Source of the DNA: Helicoverpa zea
Lineage: Eukaryota > Arthropoda > Insecta > Lepidoptera > Noctuidae
Direction: 5' to 3'
Assembly (NCBI RefSeq): GCF_022581195.2
Contig: NC_061482.1
Coordinates: 11,346,001 to 11,410,000, forward strand
DNA: 64,000 nt
Shown: piece after piece, positions 57,901-64,000 of the stretch
How the letters are laid out: the number at the start of each line of letters is the position of its first letter
Numbering within the stretch: the first letter of the stretch is position 1
Made by a program: the position numbers and the translations under genes
Notes under the pieces: model-generated
Seen by the model: the letters and a program-made list of their open reading frames with translations, nothing else
What the model was told of the DNA's origin: nothing
Databases searched by the model: none

Positions 57901-59706
57901 AATTAATCAGATCGACGGTGAGTAGGAGAAGGAGACCTCGCAGACAAATGTCTGACTGACATTTTGGCTGTAGTAGACACTCTAGTTCAGTGGTTCTTAA
58001 CCGGTGGTCCGCGGACCACTGGTGGTCCCTGGAGGCATTCCAAGTGGTCCGCGAAGCTTTGCTTCGCGACGTTGCTATCCATCTTACTTGACCAACAGAA
58101 AAAAATTAAGGTTTAAAATGTAGCCCTTTTACGTAATTTTGGTTCTGAGTCTTAAAAAATAATTAAAATTTCCCGCTCGCTTCGCTCGCGCATTCAGAAA
58201 CTATATGCCCTCGTTTTTGCATTTCTCGACAAACAAAAAGTTAAGTACGTTTGGGCTACATTTTACGTAGTTTTGGTACTGAGTCTTAAAAAATAATCAA
58301 AATTTCCGGCTCGCTTCGCTCGCGTATTCAGAAACTGTATGCCCTCGTTTTTGCATTTGTCAACAAACAAAAAGTTAAGTACGTTTGGGATACATTTTAC
58401 GTCCGTACGAGTTCGAAAAAAATTTCGCGCTCGCTTCGCTCGCACATTTGTAAGTAGAACTGAACCAAGAATTCGGAAGTTAGTTAAGAGAATGCAGTCA
58501 CAAAAATCTCATTAAATTAAAATCTGTAGCTTTTTTTTGCTAAATAATAAAGAAATGAGTGCTAATTATAAAGTGTGCTTGTATTCTTTATCAAAGAACC
58601 CTCAATTTAGACAAACCAATGGGGTGGTCCCCGGCAAGACAAACTTTTGGTAAAGTGGTCCCTCATGACAAAAAGGTTAAGAACCACTGCTCTAGTTATC
58701 GTTGTGCTTTGTAAATTCAGAGTACCTAGTTCCATATTCAGTTACATGATTAAATAGATTGAAGATCCAAAGACCAAATCTGTGCGAGACAGTCAAGAGC
58801 AAACTGTCAAACTGTTTCTTTTTGACTCCAAAAATGTTGATAAGATCTTGAACTGCTATAACAACTTTTAATTTATGTATCAAAATCTTATCAAGTAGTA
58901 TTGCCAATAGTGTCCTGATTGACTGACTGATACTAGACTAATTTGGTTATCAAATGCTATTTGATATCAATTTTTGATTTAAATAATTACACGTATATGT
59001 ATACAAACACGGCATAGATAAACGATATCTTAAGTTTGCTTATCAAATATGTAGTCTTGAAATCAAAACTGCATTAGGTCTTTATTACGATGCAAGCATC
59101 CTTGTAATCGCACTAGATATTTATTTAATTTTACTACAAGAAGTTAAGATACCGTAATTCAGTACATTCTTATTACTACTACTACTATACAATACTACTT
59201 ATTACTGTAAAGTACCGATTACGAAATGCAACATTGTAAATGATAAAATTAAAATAATATTTCAGTTGAAAGAGCATCCGATATATGCAAGTATGGTCTG
59301 CGGCTGCACCTTGCCGGTTTGTTATCACCATCGTCTAAGTAGGATTATGTCTAAGAGAACCTCCAATAGATTGTTCCGGTATAATTACAAGTTTTCCACG
59401 AGAACTGAAGTTAAAAAATTACGATCATTTGCAATGATCAGCATCGCTTCACTAAATCAAGAGATAAGTTTCCTTAACATTGCATCTTCCAAAAGGTTAT
59501 ATTTTACCGACTGCGATTGAATAGAAGTTAAAATTTTAGTACCGGTATAAGTTAATCAGCGTTAGAAAGTAACGCGAGCGAACACGGGCATTAACGTAAT
59601 GTATCAACAAAACATAAATAATAGTTACCTTATCATCAGGTGTTGCTCCCACAATGTAAATAATGGTGAGAAATAATAAACGGGTCACTAAATCATTTAC
59701 ATTCAT
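27894..59706 (-). CDS. magu: SMOC/Magu (Pentagone) type secreted modular calcium-binding protein, spliced, 560 aa
   Basis: Twelve minus-strand exons: 59706-59629, 57171-56982, 56445-56224, 41698-41645, 41463-41261, 33341-33215, 30480-30412, 29897-29782, 29171-28979, 28826-28733, 28490-28234, 27973-27894. All junctions are GT-AG, the phases agree, and the total is 1683 nt. Domain order: signal peptide (1-21), Kazal/follistatin-like (~37-88), thyroglobulin type 1 (~98-162), short basic linker, EF-hand module (~182-291), acidic linker, second thyroglobulin type 1 (~340-405), second EF-hand module (~418-520), basic C-terminal tail. SMOC proteins and fly Magu are extracellular matrix proteins that modify BMP (Dpp) signalling by binding heparan sulfate proteoglycans; the role here is inferred. 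The gene spans 32 kb, and two other genes lie in its introns. Confidence 0.92.
28131..28208 (+). repeat. Helitron/Lep1-like 3' end fragment
   Basis: TATATTTTATCCCGATACGG, GACGCGGGTGAAACCGCGGG and AACGGCTAGT match the right third of the element at 18151-18347. It sits in the last intron of magu, 26 bases from exon 11. Confidence 0.55.
28234..28490 (-). CDS. magu: magu exon 11, second EF-hand module
   Basis: Carries two complete EF-hand loops: DKDKNKALERRE and DVNHDTKISITE, separated by the conserved RRCGRKLPRYC. This is the canonical extracellular calcium-binding domain of SMOC proteins. Confidence 0.95.
28733..28826 (-). CDS. magu: magu exon 10, start of second EF-hand module
   Basis: Encodes GCPEPMKSTFLRDLMSFFVS and on to SINGTGP, the lead-in helix of the SPARC-type EC domain (GCPExxxxxFLxxL). 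Phase 1 in, phase 2 out at GTAAGT. Confidence 0.88.
28979..29171 (-). CDS. magu: magu exon 9, second thyroglobulin type-1 domain
   Basis: Has VPECTGDGRYARAQCYRSTG, YCWCVHQDTGKPIPGSSVKD and RRPDC. The phrase STGYCWCV-x-x-DTG is shared with vertebrate SMOC1/2 and is the strongest single clue to the family. Confidence 0.95.
29782..29897 (-). CDS. magu: magu exon 8, linker and start of second thyroglobulin domain
   Basis: Encodes LPGIVRNSFAPDGSDSESRR and on to NDCLTDRQAVLDEQ. The DCLTDRQAVLDE part matches the first helix of the second thyroglobulin type-1 domain of SMOC (DCxxxRQxALEE). Phase 1 in, phase 0 out. Confidence 0.9.
29930..30411. repeat. intron with a fragment of the GGTTAGACTGGAAGCC repeat family
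   Basis: At about 30238-30358 it has CATCATCAGCCTATCGCAGT, then CCGACCCCTACATAGTTGGG and GGCTCGGAAGATGATGATGA. The right half matches the family tail; the left half (CATCATCAGCCTATCGCAGTCCACTGC) is a second common moth repeat motif, so two repeats may be joined here. Confidence 0.5.
30412..30480 (-). CDS. magu: magu exon 7, acidic linker (69 bp)
   Basis: Encodes DDSGPEAEPDYNEEDPPPDP then SS, strongly acidic. It is phase 1 at both ends with a pyrimidine-rich acceptor (TTGAATGCAG) and a GTAACT donor. Candidate cassette exon. Confidence 0.72.
30893..30920. repeat. (TA)n microsatellite
   Basis: About 28 bases of alternating TA inside the intron between magu exons 7 and 6. Confidence 0.9.
30921..33214. 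other. magu intron, mostly featureless
   Basis: AT-rich intron with no supported coding sequence. It holds one striking palindrome at about 32358-32450, listed separately. Confidence 0.5.
32358..32450. repeat. long imperfect palindrome
   Basis: The centre is 32400/32401: left arm GATATAATATAAGTATTGCT then CGTCA, right arm TGACGAGCGATACAATATTA then TATC, with one or two mismatches per arm. Outer parts GCTTTTCAC and GTGAAAAG continue the symmetry. It may be a MITE; no flanking duplication was made out. Confidence 0.75.
33215..33341 (-). CDS. magu: magu exon 6, first EF-hand module, part 2
   Basis: Encodes VVKPKRCARAWARGCDGDGD and on to EWVACLLVNPEPPAPD. DGDGDGEIAHAE is a complete EF-hand loop, and the two Cys flank it as in the SPARC-type EC domain. 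Donor GTGAGT, phase 1. Confidence 0.9.
33484..33973 (-). pseudogene. LINE ORF C-terminus with endonuclease-like PD...D motif (R2/R4/Dong superclade candidate)
   Basis: Minus strand reads VPYYKYAPDPVLEKDHITLY, then ANKPDIVVIDRLARRAMIID and on to RRFLSLGP with stop at 33537. KPD, 14 residues, then D fits the PD-x(12-14)-D motif of the restriction-like endonuclease in R2-type LINEs; the KYLDLAHE block that follows is typical of these proteins. It is cut off at 33973 by the inserted array, but the frame continues exactly at 36157, so the two pieces were one element. Confidence 0.75.
33987..34691 (-). repeat. array unit 1
   Basis: Shares with unit 3, against unit 2, GATGACAATGTATTAAATAC and CCTCCGAGCAGGACTAACC. 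Confidence 0.85.
34701..35406 (-). repeat. array unit 2
   Basis: Differs from units 1 and 3 at many shared positions, for example GATAACAATGTAATAAATAC and CCTCCGATTGGGCTGTTAAC. It is the middle unit and the most divergent. Confidence 0.85.
35428..36134 (-). repeat. array unit 3
   Basis: Almost the same as unit 1 over its whole length, apart from scattered single changes. On the minus strand it is the first unit, right after the 5' AAGGT-flanked border. Confidence 0.85.
36157..36420 (-). pseudogene. LINE ORF, part upstream of the array insertion (zinc-finger region)
   Basis: Minus strand has KDGTVDICRACHHPGESI and, after a frameshift, HIISGCSRLANGEYLHRHNQ then VAKIIHQQLALQYNTIVYL. The C-x2-C ... 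H-x4-C spacing is the zinc finger that precedes the endonuclease in R2-type LINEs. Its last codon before the break (L, CTT) joins in frame to EVPYYKY at 33968 downward. Confidence 0.7.
36421..36609. other. magu intron, nothing supported
   Basis: Short AT-rich stretch between the LINE remnant and the SINE, with no recognisable feature. Confidence 0.4.
36610..36985 (+). mobile_element. tRNA-derived SINE (~375 bp) with (ATC)n tail
   Basis: The head has an RNA polymerase III A box (TGGTCTAGCTG, 36623-36633) and B box (GGTTCGATTCC, 36666-36676) with a CTCGGG/CCCGAG T-arm. A ~290-bp body with GTGTCGGATTGCCGTCCCAT follows, then CATCATCATCATCATCATA. It is well preserved, so probably a young insertion. 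Minus-strand frames here are shadows. Confidence 0.85.
36986..38338. other. magu intron, nothing supported
   Basis: No recognisable gene or repeat. It includes the region downstream of the SUCLG1 copy, in which no clear poly(A) tract or AATAAA near the stop is visible. Confidence 0.45.
38339..39337 (-). CDS. SUCLG1: succinyl-CoA ligase subunit alpha, intronless, nested in a magu intron (332 aa)
   Basis: Alpha subunit of mitochondrial succinyl-CoA synthetase of the citric acid cycle. One uninterrupted frame covers the full domain set: a ~25-residue N-terminus of mitochondrial-targeting type, the CoA-binding Rossmann fold with GFTGKQ (47-52), THLGKPVF, ITEGIPQHDMVRVKH, GPNCPG, SRSGTLTYEAV, GIGGDPFNGT, IGEIGGNAEE, and the phosphohistidine loop MGHAGAI with the active His near residue 285. 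Length is normal. Some normally conserved positions differ: MPGSIHKAGCIG where most animals have MPGHIHKxGxIG. No introns, so it may be a retrocopy; it could also be the main gene if this insect has lost introns. The intact frame suggests selection. Confidence 0.93.
   Translation of the reverse strand: MAVPIRNSCLFKDVLKLSTAFVRYSSDYAVSNCNLMLTKETKVIIQGFTGKQATFHAKQAAEYGTNIVGGVSPKKAGQTHLGKPVFATVKEAMAATGATATAIYVPQRVCAKAIMEAIEAEVPLIVSITEGIPQHDMVRVKHALLRQSKSRLLGPNCPGIICPPAKCKIGIMPGSIHKAGCIGVISRSGTLTYEAVQQTTEEGLGQTLCIGIGGDPFNGTNFIDCLDIFLKDTNTKGIVLIGEIGGNAEEMASDFLIEHNSGPNAKPVVSFIAGITAPPGRRMGHAGAIISGGKGGAQDKIKALEKANVIVSRSPAKMGELLAKEMKRLNIA
39590..40512 (+). pseudogene. LINE ORF C-terminus, 5' truncated (endonuclease-like end)
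   Basis: The frame is open from about 39618 to the stop at 40510-40512, after a TGA at 39615. It reads SLILEAWKITCPNTDPPV and on, then ERARLLAVGEWESGLWLLAL, CHCGEAVSSLGHHGLSC, GKRPDGMSLFPWK, RSLVWDATCVDTLAPSHL, VETLGPWGPSAHL and IAIQRGNAASLLGT. Many invertebrate LINEs encode this same terminal module; the HGLSC zinc finger and RPD...WD resemble the endonuclease arrangement of R2-type LINEs, though less closely than the one at 33484. The frame is well preserved, so the insertion is fairly young, but there is no reverse transcriptase domain here. Confidence 0.8.
40513..41260. other. magu intron, nothing supported
   Basis: Contains the short 3' tail of the LINE fragment up to about 40630. The rest has no recognisable gene. 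Confidence 0.4.
41261..41463 (-). CDS. magu: magu exon 5, first EF-hand module, part 1
   Basis: Encodes CTRTDRAQFNGNLIKIFSGE and on to VADWKFRELDRDRSDALQKS and RLIKK. The loop DRDRSDALQKSE has acidic or polar residues at positions 1, 3, 5 and 12 of an EF-hand. Confidence 0.9.
41645..41698 (-). CDS. magu: magu exon 4, basic linker (54 bp)
   Basis: Encodes GKSHTRRRSSVRGQRNKR. It has a strong TTATTTTCAG acceptor and a GTAAGC donor and is phase 1 at both ends, so it could be a cassette exon. Vertebrate SMOC proteins also have a basic stretch after the first thyroglobulin domain, possibly a heparan sulfate contact. Confidence 0.72.
41699..43935. other. magu intron and region upstream of the SLC36-like gene
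   Basis: No coding exon could be supported. It should contain the promoter and missing first exon(s) of the plus-strand transporter gene. It also holds a tRNA-like SINE head at 42645-42721. Confidence 0.4.
42645..42721 (-). repeat. tRNA-like SINE head
   Basis: Minus strand has the B box GGTTCGATTCC (42652-42662) and upstream CTATAGT-AATGC-ACTATAG, a perfect 7-bp stem like an anticodon arm (42681-42699). The T arm is CCGG/CCGG. Acceptor and D arms are not clear, so it is not scored as a functional tRNA. Confidence 0.45.
43936..44085 (+). CDS. SLC36-like exon (N-terminal cytosolic)
   Basis: Encodes AAFERVSSTFVKPHKFNEPI and on to RNPAKPI. TTTCAG acceptor, GTAAGT donor, phase 2 at both ends. 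The first base completes a codon from an unseen exon. Confidence 0.7.
43936..48582 (+). CDS. SLC36-type proton-coupled amino acid transporter, spliced, first exon not found
   Basis: Nine plus-strand exons, 43936-44085, 44345-44495, 45080-45201, 45702-45786, 46164-46275, 46738-46886, 47121-47296, 47839-48023 and 48308-48582, join in phase (2,0,2,0,1,0,2,1) and give ~467 residues. The architecture is a cytosolic N-terminus, then ~11 membrane segments of the AAAP family. Diagnostic pieces are NVLRTLLGPGMLIMPLAIAQ (segment 1), PYLLMELLMKNVKVISYVSL, NAIGLVLVYYQ, GALGYWSFGSMEENVLRVLP and NNYGHQGWRFVKNMIIITFG. Family members export small amino acids from lysosomes or take them up. The start codon lies upstream: the first recognised exon begins mid-codon. 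The gene is inside a magu intron on the opposite strand. Confidence 0.88.
44345..44495 (+). CDS. SLC36-like exon, membrane segments 1-2
   Basis: Encodes PWMAYFNVLRTLLGPGMLIM and on to LAHTHIMLV. The LGPGMLIMPLAI loop is the substrate-binding unwound helix region of the family. The overlapping frame starting MDGVFQC is a shadow. Confidence 0.9.
44505..44615 (-). repeat. Helitron/Lep1-like fragment, inverted
   Basis: The reverse complement has TTAGAAAGCTACACTATCCC, GCGTAACATAGGTTTAATTT and TCCCGGGATAACAGCT, matching the middle of 18151-18347. Both ends are lost. It lies in an SLC36-like intron. Confidence 0.45.
45080..45201 (+). CDS. SLC36-like exon
   Basis: Encodes LNCLNEIARQVKIPYISYRY and on to LHWIGTNGP. 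Matches the loop between segments 2 and 3 (C-x-x-L...Y). Donor GTGAGT, phase 2. Confidence 0.85.
45702..45786 (+). CDS. SLC36-like exon, membrane segment 3
   Basis: Encodes TIIAVFMICSQLGVCTIFVI then LTSDSLRD. Hydrophobic, matching the family segment with QLGxCxxFxxF. Confidence 0.88.
46164..46275 (+). CDS. SLC36-like exon, membrane segment 4-5
   Basis: Encodes LMDFQSNNTALLALLIPYLL and on to ISYVSLIG. Donor GTAATT, phase 1. Confidence 0.85.
46482..46712 (+). other. unassigned 76-codon frame in an SLC36-like intron
   Basis: Opens MDHALKCLKEVTEDVESFLL and closes FGESVEKPAEKS before TAA, just 25 bases before the next exon's acceptor. The composition looks protein-like (Cys pairs, DPDEFRTFLFG), but no homology is recognised and a chance frame is possible. 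Confidence 0.25.
46738..46886 (+). CDS. SLC36-like exon, membrane segment 6
   Basis: Encodes TLMNAIGLVLVYYQCFSDPA and on to YLCNLSAVGV. TTTTTCAG acceptor, GTAAGT donor, phase 1 in and 0 out. Confidence 0.88.
47121..47296 (+). CDS. SLC36-like exon, membrane segments 7-8
   Basis: Encodes MLSVDKMLKNPRLMMGKTGV and on to LGYWSFGSMEENVLRVLPLD. This is the block LGTLGYLxFG of the family. The real frame is not the long overlapping one. Confidence 0.88.
47421..47656 (+). mobile_element. Helitron/Lep1-like element, full length
   Basis: Starts with ATCCCTACTAATATTATAAA and ends GCGGGCGAAGCCGCGGGCGG then AAGCTAGT, a hairpin followed by CTAGT. It is in an SLC36-like intron. A second, truncated copy (47657-47815) starting TACATATTATAAATGTGAAA follows it head to tail. 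Confidence 0.7.
47657..47815 (+). mobile_element. Helitron/Lep1-like element, truncated tandem copy
   Basis: ATTATAAATGTGAAAGTTTG, AAACGTCTGGACCGATTTGG and a lost 3' end. It directly abuts the CTAGT end of the previous copy, which is where these elements tend to insert. Confidence 0.55.
47839..48023 (+). CDS. SLC36-like exon, membrane segments 8-9
   Basis: Encodes TALIILAVYLVSVAFAFPIQ and on to RPIFVLMT. FPIQ-x-Y/C-x-A matches the family segment (TYPLQFYVP). Donor GTAAGT, phase 1. Confidence 0.88.
48308..48582 (+). CDS. SLC36-like last exon (or last-but-one)
   Basis: Encodes TISYFIPFQAPVVAFVGNLC and on to GHQGWRFVKNMIIITFGLVD and ALICGYIIS, then VRVISRASPNAKGGF and TGA. The matching family end comes right after CGYIIS. 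A GTAAGA donor at 48535 could instead splice away the last 16 residues; then a further exon must exist. Confidence 0.8.
48814..48819 (+). terminator. AATAAA polyadenylation signal for the SLC36-like gene
   Basis: AATAAA 232 bases after the TGA at 48580-48582 with no nearer signal. Confidence 0.45.
48820..51106. other. magu intron, downstream of the SLC36-like gene
   Basis: No supported gene. There are several GC-richer short stretches (for example 50930-50990 with GATGCGTCGCGACGCGCTGC) that could mark an unannotated promoter. Confidence 0.4.
51107..51188 (+). other. orphan exon-like segment, possible first coding exon
   Basis: Between a TTCTCTTAATAG acceptor and GTAAGT donor it opens ATG at 51117 and reads MHMHYVQDDSEAVLNQIDVE then NVKE in phase 0. 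The acidic, helical sequence looks coding. No partner exon was recognised on the plus strand. Confidence 0.3.
51189..56223. other. magu intron, nothing supported
   Basis: AT-rich, with no exon that could be recognised. It includes one decayed Helitron/Lep1-like fragment near 53560-53712 (TCCTTACTAATGTTGTGTGA, GTAGGCTACTTTTTACTCGG). The 60-90 codon frames at 54435-54858 overlap on both strands and have no domain content. Confidence 0.4.
53560..53712 (+). repeat. Helitron/Lep1-like fragment
   Basis: Reads TCCTTACTAATGTTGTGTGA, GTCTCTGACTGTTTACGAAA and CTGAGAAAGAGCGTAGGCTA. The 3' hairpin and CTAGT are missing. Confidence 0.45.
56224..56445 (-). CDS. magu: magu exon 3, first thyroglobulin type-1 domain
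   Basis: Contains CLVALRYALKAQ, YIPRCRADGSYAAVQC, SCWCVNPDGKPIPDTSVRNG and RPDC, the full six-cysteine thyroglobulin type-1 pattern with the CWCV core. 222 nt, phase 1 at both ends. Confidence 0.93.
56982..57171 (-). CDS. magu: magu exon 2, Kazal/follistatin-like domain
   Basis: The six-cysteine pattern CRARAAACDSSAAHARRPVC, GSDGRTYPSRCHL, AQCTG, GPC is a Kazal domain, with the hallmark VCGSDGRTY. The exon is very GC-rich compared with its surroundings. An overlapping arginine-rich frame on the same strand is a shadow. Confidence 0.92.
57172..57979. other. magu intron 1, left part
   Basis: No supported gene before the hAT-type copy 2. Confidence 0.4.
57988..58689. mobile_element. hAT-type non-autonomous transposon (702 bp), copy 2
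   Basis: Same family and orientation as the element at 4761-5739: CAGTGGTTCTTAACCGGTGG start, inverted GGTTAAGAACCACTG end, and an 8-bp duplication CTCTAGTT at 57980-57987 and 58690-58697. It has about three of the internal units instead of five, which accounts for most of the length difference. It lies in the first intron of the magu gene. Confidence 0.9.
58698..59628. other. magu intron 1, right part
   Basis: AT-rich, no recognisable gene. The 84-codon plus-strand frame at 59266-59520 has no domain content. Confidence 0.4.
59629..59706 (-). CDS. magu: magu exon 1, signal peptide
   Basis: Encodes MNVNDLVTRLLFLTIIYIVG then ATPDDK, a classic signal peptide with likely cleavage near G20-A21. 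It ends in phase 0 at a GTAACT donor and joins the Kazal exon in phase. Confidence 0.82.
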
Positions 59707-60120
59707 AATGTATGTTGATATAGCAATTTTGTTAAAAATCGCTGGTTCGCAGCTATTATTATTTTATTTATAACACTCGTTCACACAACAAAACAGACCG
59801 TCTGAAGACCGGGCAAAGAATGACTGAGTTTTTACTAACATATTGGCATAATACGTTAGTTTATAATAAACTGGCTTTGTTACAATAAAACGTTGAGTTT
59901 TACAATAGGGATCTGTGGCAGGGACGTGCGTCGGGACAGAGAGCTAAGAACAGAATAAAATACAATAAGGATAAGATCCCGGTGCGCGTGGGCCGCCGCC
60001 GCGCCGCGGTCGCCTGCCACAAGCAAAAAGCGCAGTGCGCGCGCGCACGTACGGCGCCCGCGCTCCCCGCCCACCGCTTAGCTTATTCGTTCCGTTCGCC
60101 ACTGCGGGAATAACGATGCG
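59707..60120 (-). promoter_or_regulatory. magu: putative magu promoter and 5' leader, CpG-rich
   Basis: Upstream of the magu start on the minus strand the sequence turns sharply GC-rich at ~59990-60075 (CAGTGCGCGCGCGCACGTAC, GGCGCCCGCGCTCCCCGCCC), unlike everything around. That is typical of an insect gene start. Transcription start not located. The 64-codon minus frame here is a by-product of this composition. Confidence 0.4.
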
Positions 60121-63100
60121 CTAAACCTGCTTCTTTTACAATTTTTAAATCACGGCCAATCTAATTGGCCGTTAGCACTTAATTGGAAGGTAATTATTGA
60201 GTTAAGTAAGTTATTAAACGTATCACTTTGTACGTGGCTCAAAACTTGTTAGGTGCCGGTTTTTTGTCTTTATTATGTAAAATCCCGTACAAAGTGTGAT
60301 GAAGGATAGCGATCGATGTCTGGCCGAGCGCATCATGTGCGATCGTGCTCTGCGCAGTCTCGTGCAAAGCACCCATCACGACATTAGCCTAGCGGATATT
60401 TGAACGAATAAACACAACAACTATAGGCTGCATAGATTTGTATAATTACTGCTATATTAAAAAAAAAAAAACAAAAGGCAGATAAAAAAATTGGAACACA
60501 GGTGTCAACACCTGCTTGTTAGTAACTTCTTAGGCTCCCACATTAAAATTAAAATACATTAAAATATATTACTGCAATTTAAATAAAATTCGCACAAAAC
60601 ATGCTATTATCAACACACCAAGGATAAGATTAAAATTACATTAATTTGCCACCAATACATAAACGCAAGCGTAATTTTGTACATCAGTCTGTTGAACTTC
60701 CATGTCAAAACTTTTGAGTCGATCATAGACAAATGTGAGTATGGAAGAAGACTAAAGCTCGAAGGAGGATATGTCCCGAGCTCGCATACTTATTTCTCTA
60801 AATACAGTGAAAGTCACGGGAAACATCTAGTGGTGTAACATGATATGTTTAAAGTTCTACGTCACTACAAAAGATAAGACACCTGTTACTCTAAAATATT
60901 ATAAACAACATTACAAGATATCCTCCACGCTTATTGATCTGGTTTGATAATGATTCCTAGGTCACCCGTTATGATCTAATAGATTAGATTAAATTCATCG
61001 TTAAGTATAGATCACTGTGAGAGATCCACACATGAGAATGCGGATATCCACTGTTTTTGCAGAAAAGATAAAATGAAAAAGGATCTTGCTTGAAACGTTG
61101 TAGCAGTTTCCAGCAATTGAAGCTTTTATTTCTTTGATCCAGCTTTTCAATTGATTCAGCTTTTGAAGTGCAAGTCATATAAAATACTGTTCATAAGTCA
61201 AATCCTGTCTTACTACTACTACAAACAATTTAAATGTTGTTAGTACCATTCGTTGCAAAATTAGCTAACCAGCCATCTTCCGCGTAGTCCTTTCTGTTAA
61301 AAAAACTAGGCATATTAATGCATCATTTTTCAACATAGTTTGCAAGCGATTGCACGGACACACGTGCACTTTCTATTTAAACCTTAAATTATAATGAACC
61401 TAGATGATAAGCCCTGATGCCTGGACAGTGGACAGTGCCGGATTAAACATACCTAACATACTAAAATTGCTACGGGCCCGCTGCGAGTGTCCCAACATCC
61501 AAGGGCCCGATTCTGCTAAGTTAATAATGTCAAAATTGAATAAAAACTGAACCACTATAGCAGTTTGAACCTTAGCGGGCTTTCTGCTACTAGGCATTTC
61601 ATTGGTTTGCGATTGGTCTTTCATTTGGACTATAGGGTAGTCTGCTCTACCTATACCTAATCATATTGCAATCGTGAATCATTTGCAGACAATATTATAA
61701 TTCATTATTGAATCACAGAAACGGATAAAACGTTTATCTAAAAGAAAAAATATCGGAATGCCACATACGTAGTAATGCCAATCGTAATCTAGTCGTGTTG
61801 GATCACAGTTGGTTGGTCATCAGTCGTATTTCGCTTAAGTAAAATGAGCAGAATCAAGCCCCTGGTTTCGCTAGTAGTTCGGTAGTCACTAATTCACGAT
61901 AGATTCGTTTGAATTTAAGTACTTTTTTAGGATTTAAGGAGTCCTATTCTTCCCTGACGCTGACAGCGTTACCAACGCACTACCAAAGCGCTACTTTATT
62001 TATTATATTTTCTAAACCTTCACAGTAATCTAGAATCACCCCGTATACACGCACTTACCTATATAACATTTTCACCCCTCTGCTAATAAAGGAAGATATG
62101 GTAAATTGTATCATATGTGTGAAATGGACCTCATGTACCTCATGGGCTGATTGAAGCAAGTATTCCCGTGATCAATATAGGTGTCACGGCTGCATGATTA
62201 TACGAAAGATTTGGGCCTCTGAAGGAACATGGTGGTTTGTAGTCAGGGAGTGACACTCCCTCCCGCAGCGGGTTATTTGATGACTTCACCCAAAAAATAT
62301 ATTCAATTCATAATAATAAGCTTATTTCCTGTAGTTTAAATGCATCAACTTTTCTGTTTACTGTAATACCATGCACTGAACAGCAAGTATCTAGAATATT
62401 GGTTGTAAATGTGTAAATTAAAAATCTTGCATGTATTAAAAAAGCGCCATCTACACATACGCAGCTGTAATCATTTAATACAGAGCATTGCTGTTAACTC
62501 CACTTACACGTTCGTTACATCTCGTTTGGATGTTACTCATCTTGCGTACAACAAAAAGAGGTAGATGGCGCCACTTAAGATAATTAAGGATAGTGTACAA
62601 GTTTTAATTGAATTGATGATTTTTAGTACACAAGGACAGTAGTCCTAAATTAGTTAAGGTAGATTATTAGAAAACCCACAAAACACACAAGTACTTAATT
62701 TGTGTACCCAAGGATTCGAGGAATCTAACTTATACCTTTGACTCCAACTTTTGTACCATTCGATTCGTTCCATTGAATGTTTCATTGGTTTCAAGTGATG
62801 TTTAATTTTGGGAGGATTCATCCGGAGAGCTGATTCACAGGGCTGCGGGATTGTTCGATACAGACCAACAATTTCATTTAATAACATGCTAGATGACAAG
62901 GAAAACTAACGTAGAGTAATCCTAACTGTGTTCTAAGTTCCATGACTTGCAAATTTGTCCCTGACGGTTTATATTTTACCTGTTCAGAATTATGCCTAAC
63001 AGCTGTATAGGTACCATTTAACCTTGATAAATCATATTTATTGGCATTTTCACCGCAGGACTCAAACAACAACAGAGACCAATAATTATTGAAGTTGATT

Positions 63101-64000
63101 GATTAAAAGTAGGTTATTATTCAAGAATCGTTGTGTCGACCTTGTGATGAAAGGTATTATAAAAATAAACAAGCTTTTTTCTATAAATGCGCCTATTCAA
63201 TTAAAGAAGCTAATTCAAACATTTTTTGTCTAGAAAAAGACATCGACTGTGGTGTCAACTAGGGGTGTAATGGATTCGCGAAGAAAGACGTTACCAAGTA
63301 TATCTTGCCCAAATAAAATCCAAAAGAACCCTGGTCTCTAGAAGTGTGAAGCCATCTGGGTTAAATCTATAAATGCCTATAATGTACGGTGTCTCAGAAC
63401 CACGCTATGAGGTTTACATGCTCAAGAATCTTACTGAAGATATTTTACCCATAAACGATATACGTATGTAAATATGAACAATTATAATCCAGTTCTATGT
63501 AGATATAGAAAAATAATACAGGACAGATTAGGTAAGAAATCTTCATAATTATACAAATGATGATTGATATGTTGAAAGCGACCCTGATTAGTCATAACAC
63601 CCCTCTGTTTTGCAAAATTACGTCCATCAAATAGATAATAACATGTGTGGGATAATTTATATAGGGCCGATGAAAGTTTCAATAATGCTGTTGAAAAACT
63701 GATTCCTTTTGAAACGATACCTATTGAGATCCCTCGACATGAAAATTCTATCAGACGGTTCTGACTTAGAGTAAGTTTTTACTTAAAATGAATTTTGTTA
63801 GTACACAAGAATTTTAGCACATGGATGTAAAAGAACATGAGTGCTGTGTTGGGCCCTAGACCTGTACAAAGATTTCCATTTTTAATTCTTTTTCCCTAGT
63901 TACAGACCTACATATAGTTTATTAATTATATGAACACATGCAATATATCGTTTTAGAGGGGTGGAGAAAGTTGAAGACATATTTTACATAAATATCGCTC
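60121..64000. other. region upstream of magu, no gene recognised
   Basis: AT-rich sequence without supported exon; it could hold magu enhancers or other leader exons. A MITE-like repeat with GCGCCATCTA ends is at 62436-62579. Confidence 0.4.
62436..62579. mobile_element. MITE-like repeat (~144 bp) with GCGCCATCTA ends
   Basis: The left end TTAAAAAAGCGCCATCTAC and right end GTAGATGGCGCCACTTAA are inverted and TTAA flanks both. No coding capacity. Confidence 0.5.

Noticed and set aside
59880..60074. 64-codon Arg/Ala-rich minus frame before the magu start
   Set aside because: Composition follows the CpG-rich promoter; it has no in-frame link to magu exon 1.

Overview
This window is eukaryotic nuclear DNA from an insect, almost certainly a moth or butterfly (Lepidoptera). 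The DNA is AT-rich. Genes are split by GT-AG introns. The interspersed repeats are of lepidopteran type: Helitron-like copies ending in CTAGT, a tRNA-derived SINE with an (ATC)n tail, LINE 3' ends with the GAAGTCGGTT or GCAGTCGGGT signature, and hAT, Tc1/mariner and MITE insertions. No bacterial operon, CRISPR array or virus was seen.

Layout. (1) 2822-10855, minus: the 5' two thirds of a USP35/38-type ubiquitin protease. Six exons join in phase and end just after the catalytic cysteine box; the rest lies beyond base 1. Its 5.9-kb last intron is packed with transposons. (2) 11390-11603, plus: a possible tiny two-exon gene (34 codons), head to head with the protease. (3) 17167-25689, plus: a nine-exon gene (1290 aa) with a CEP350-like coiled coil. 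(4) 27894-59706, minus: a complete twelve-exon gene (560 aa) for a secreted SMOC/Magu (Pentagone) type protein: signal peptide, Kazal, thyroglobulin-1, EF-hand module, thyroglobulin-1, EF-hand module. It converges on the CEP350-like gene.

The long introns of the magu gene hold two other genes and many repeats. One intron (33342-41260) has an intact, intronless, diverged succinyl-CoA ligase alpha gene on the minus strand (38339-39337). It also has two LINE remnants and an array of three ~705-bp units inserted inside one of those LINEs. Another intron (41699-56223) contains a plus-strand SLC36-type amino-acid transporter, nine recognisable exons (43936-48582), whose first exon was not found.

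The genes do not form a pathway; this is ordinary gene-dense euchromatin with nested genes. The most unusual items are the candidate micro-gene, the internal basic first exon of the protease, the three-unit LINE-derived array with a clean target duplication, the diverged SUCLG1 copy, and an IR/DR-type Tc1 element carrying a near-perfect 110-bp snapback. All exon joins were worked out by hand from splice sites and reading phase, without transcript data.
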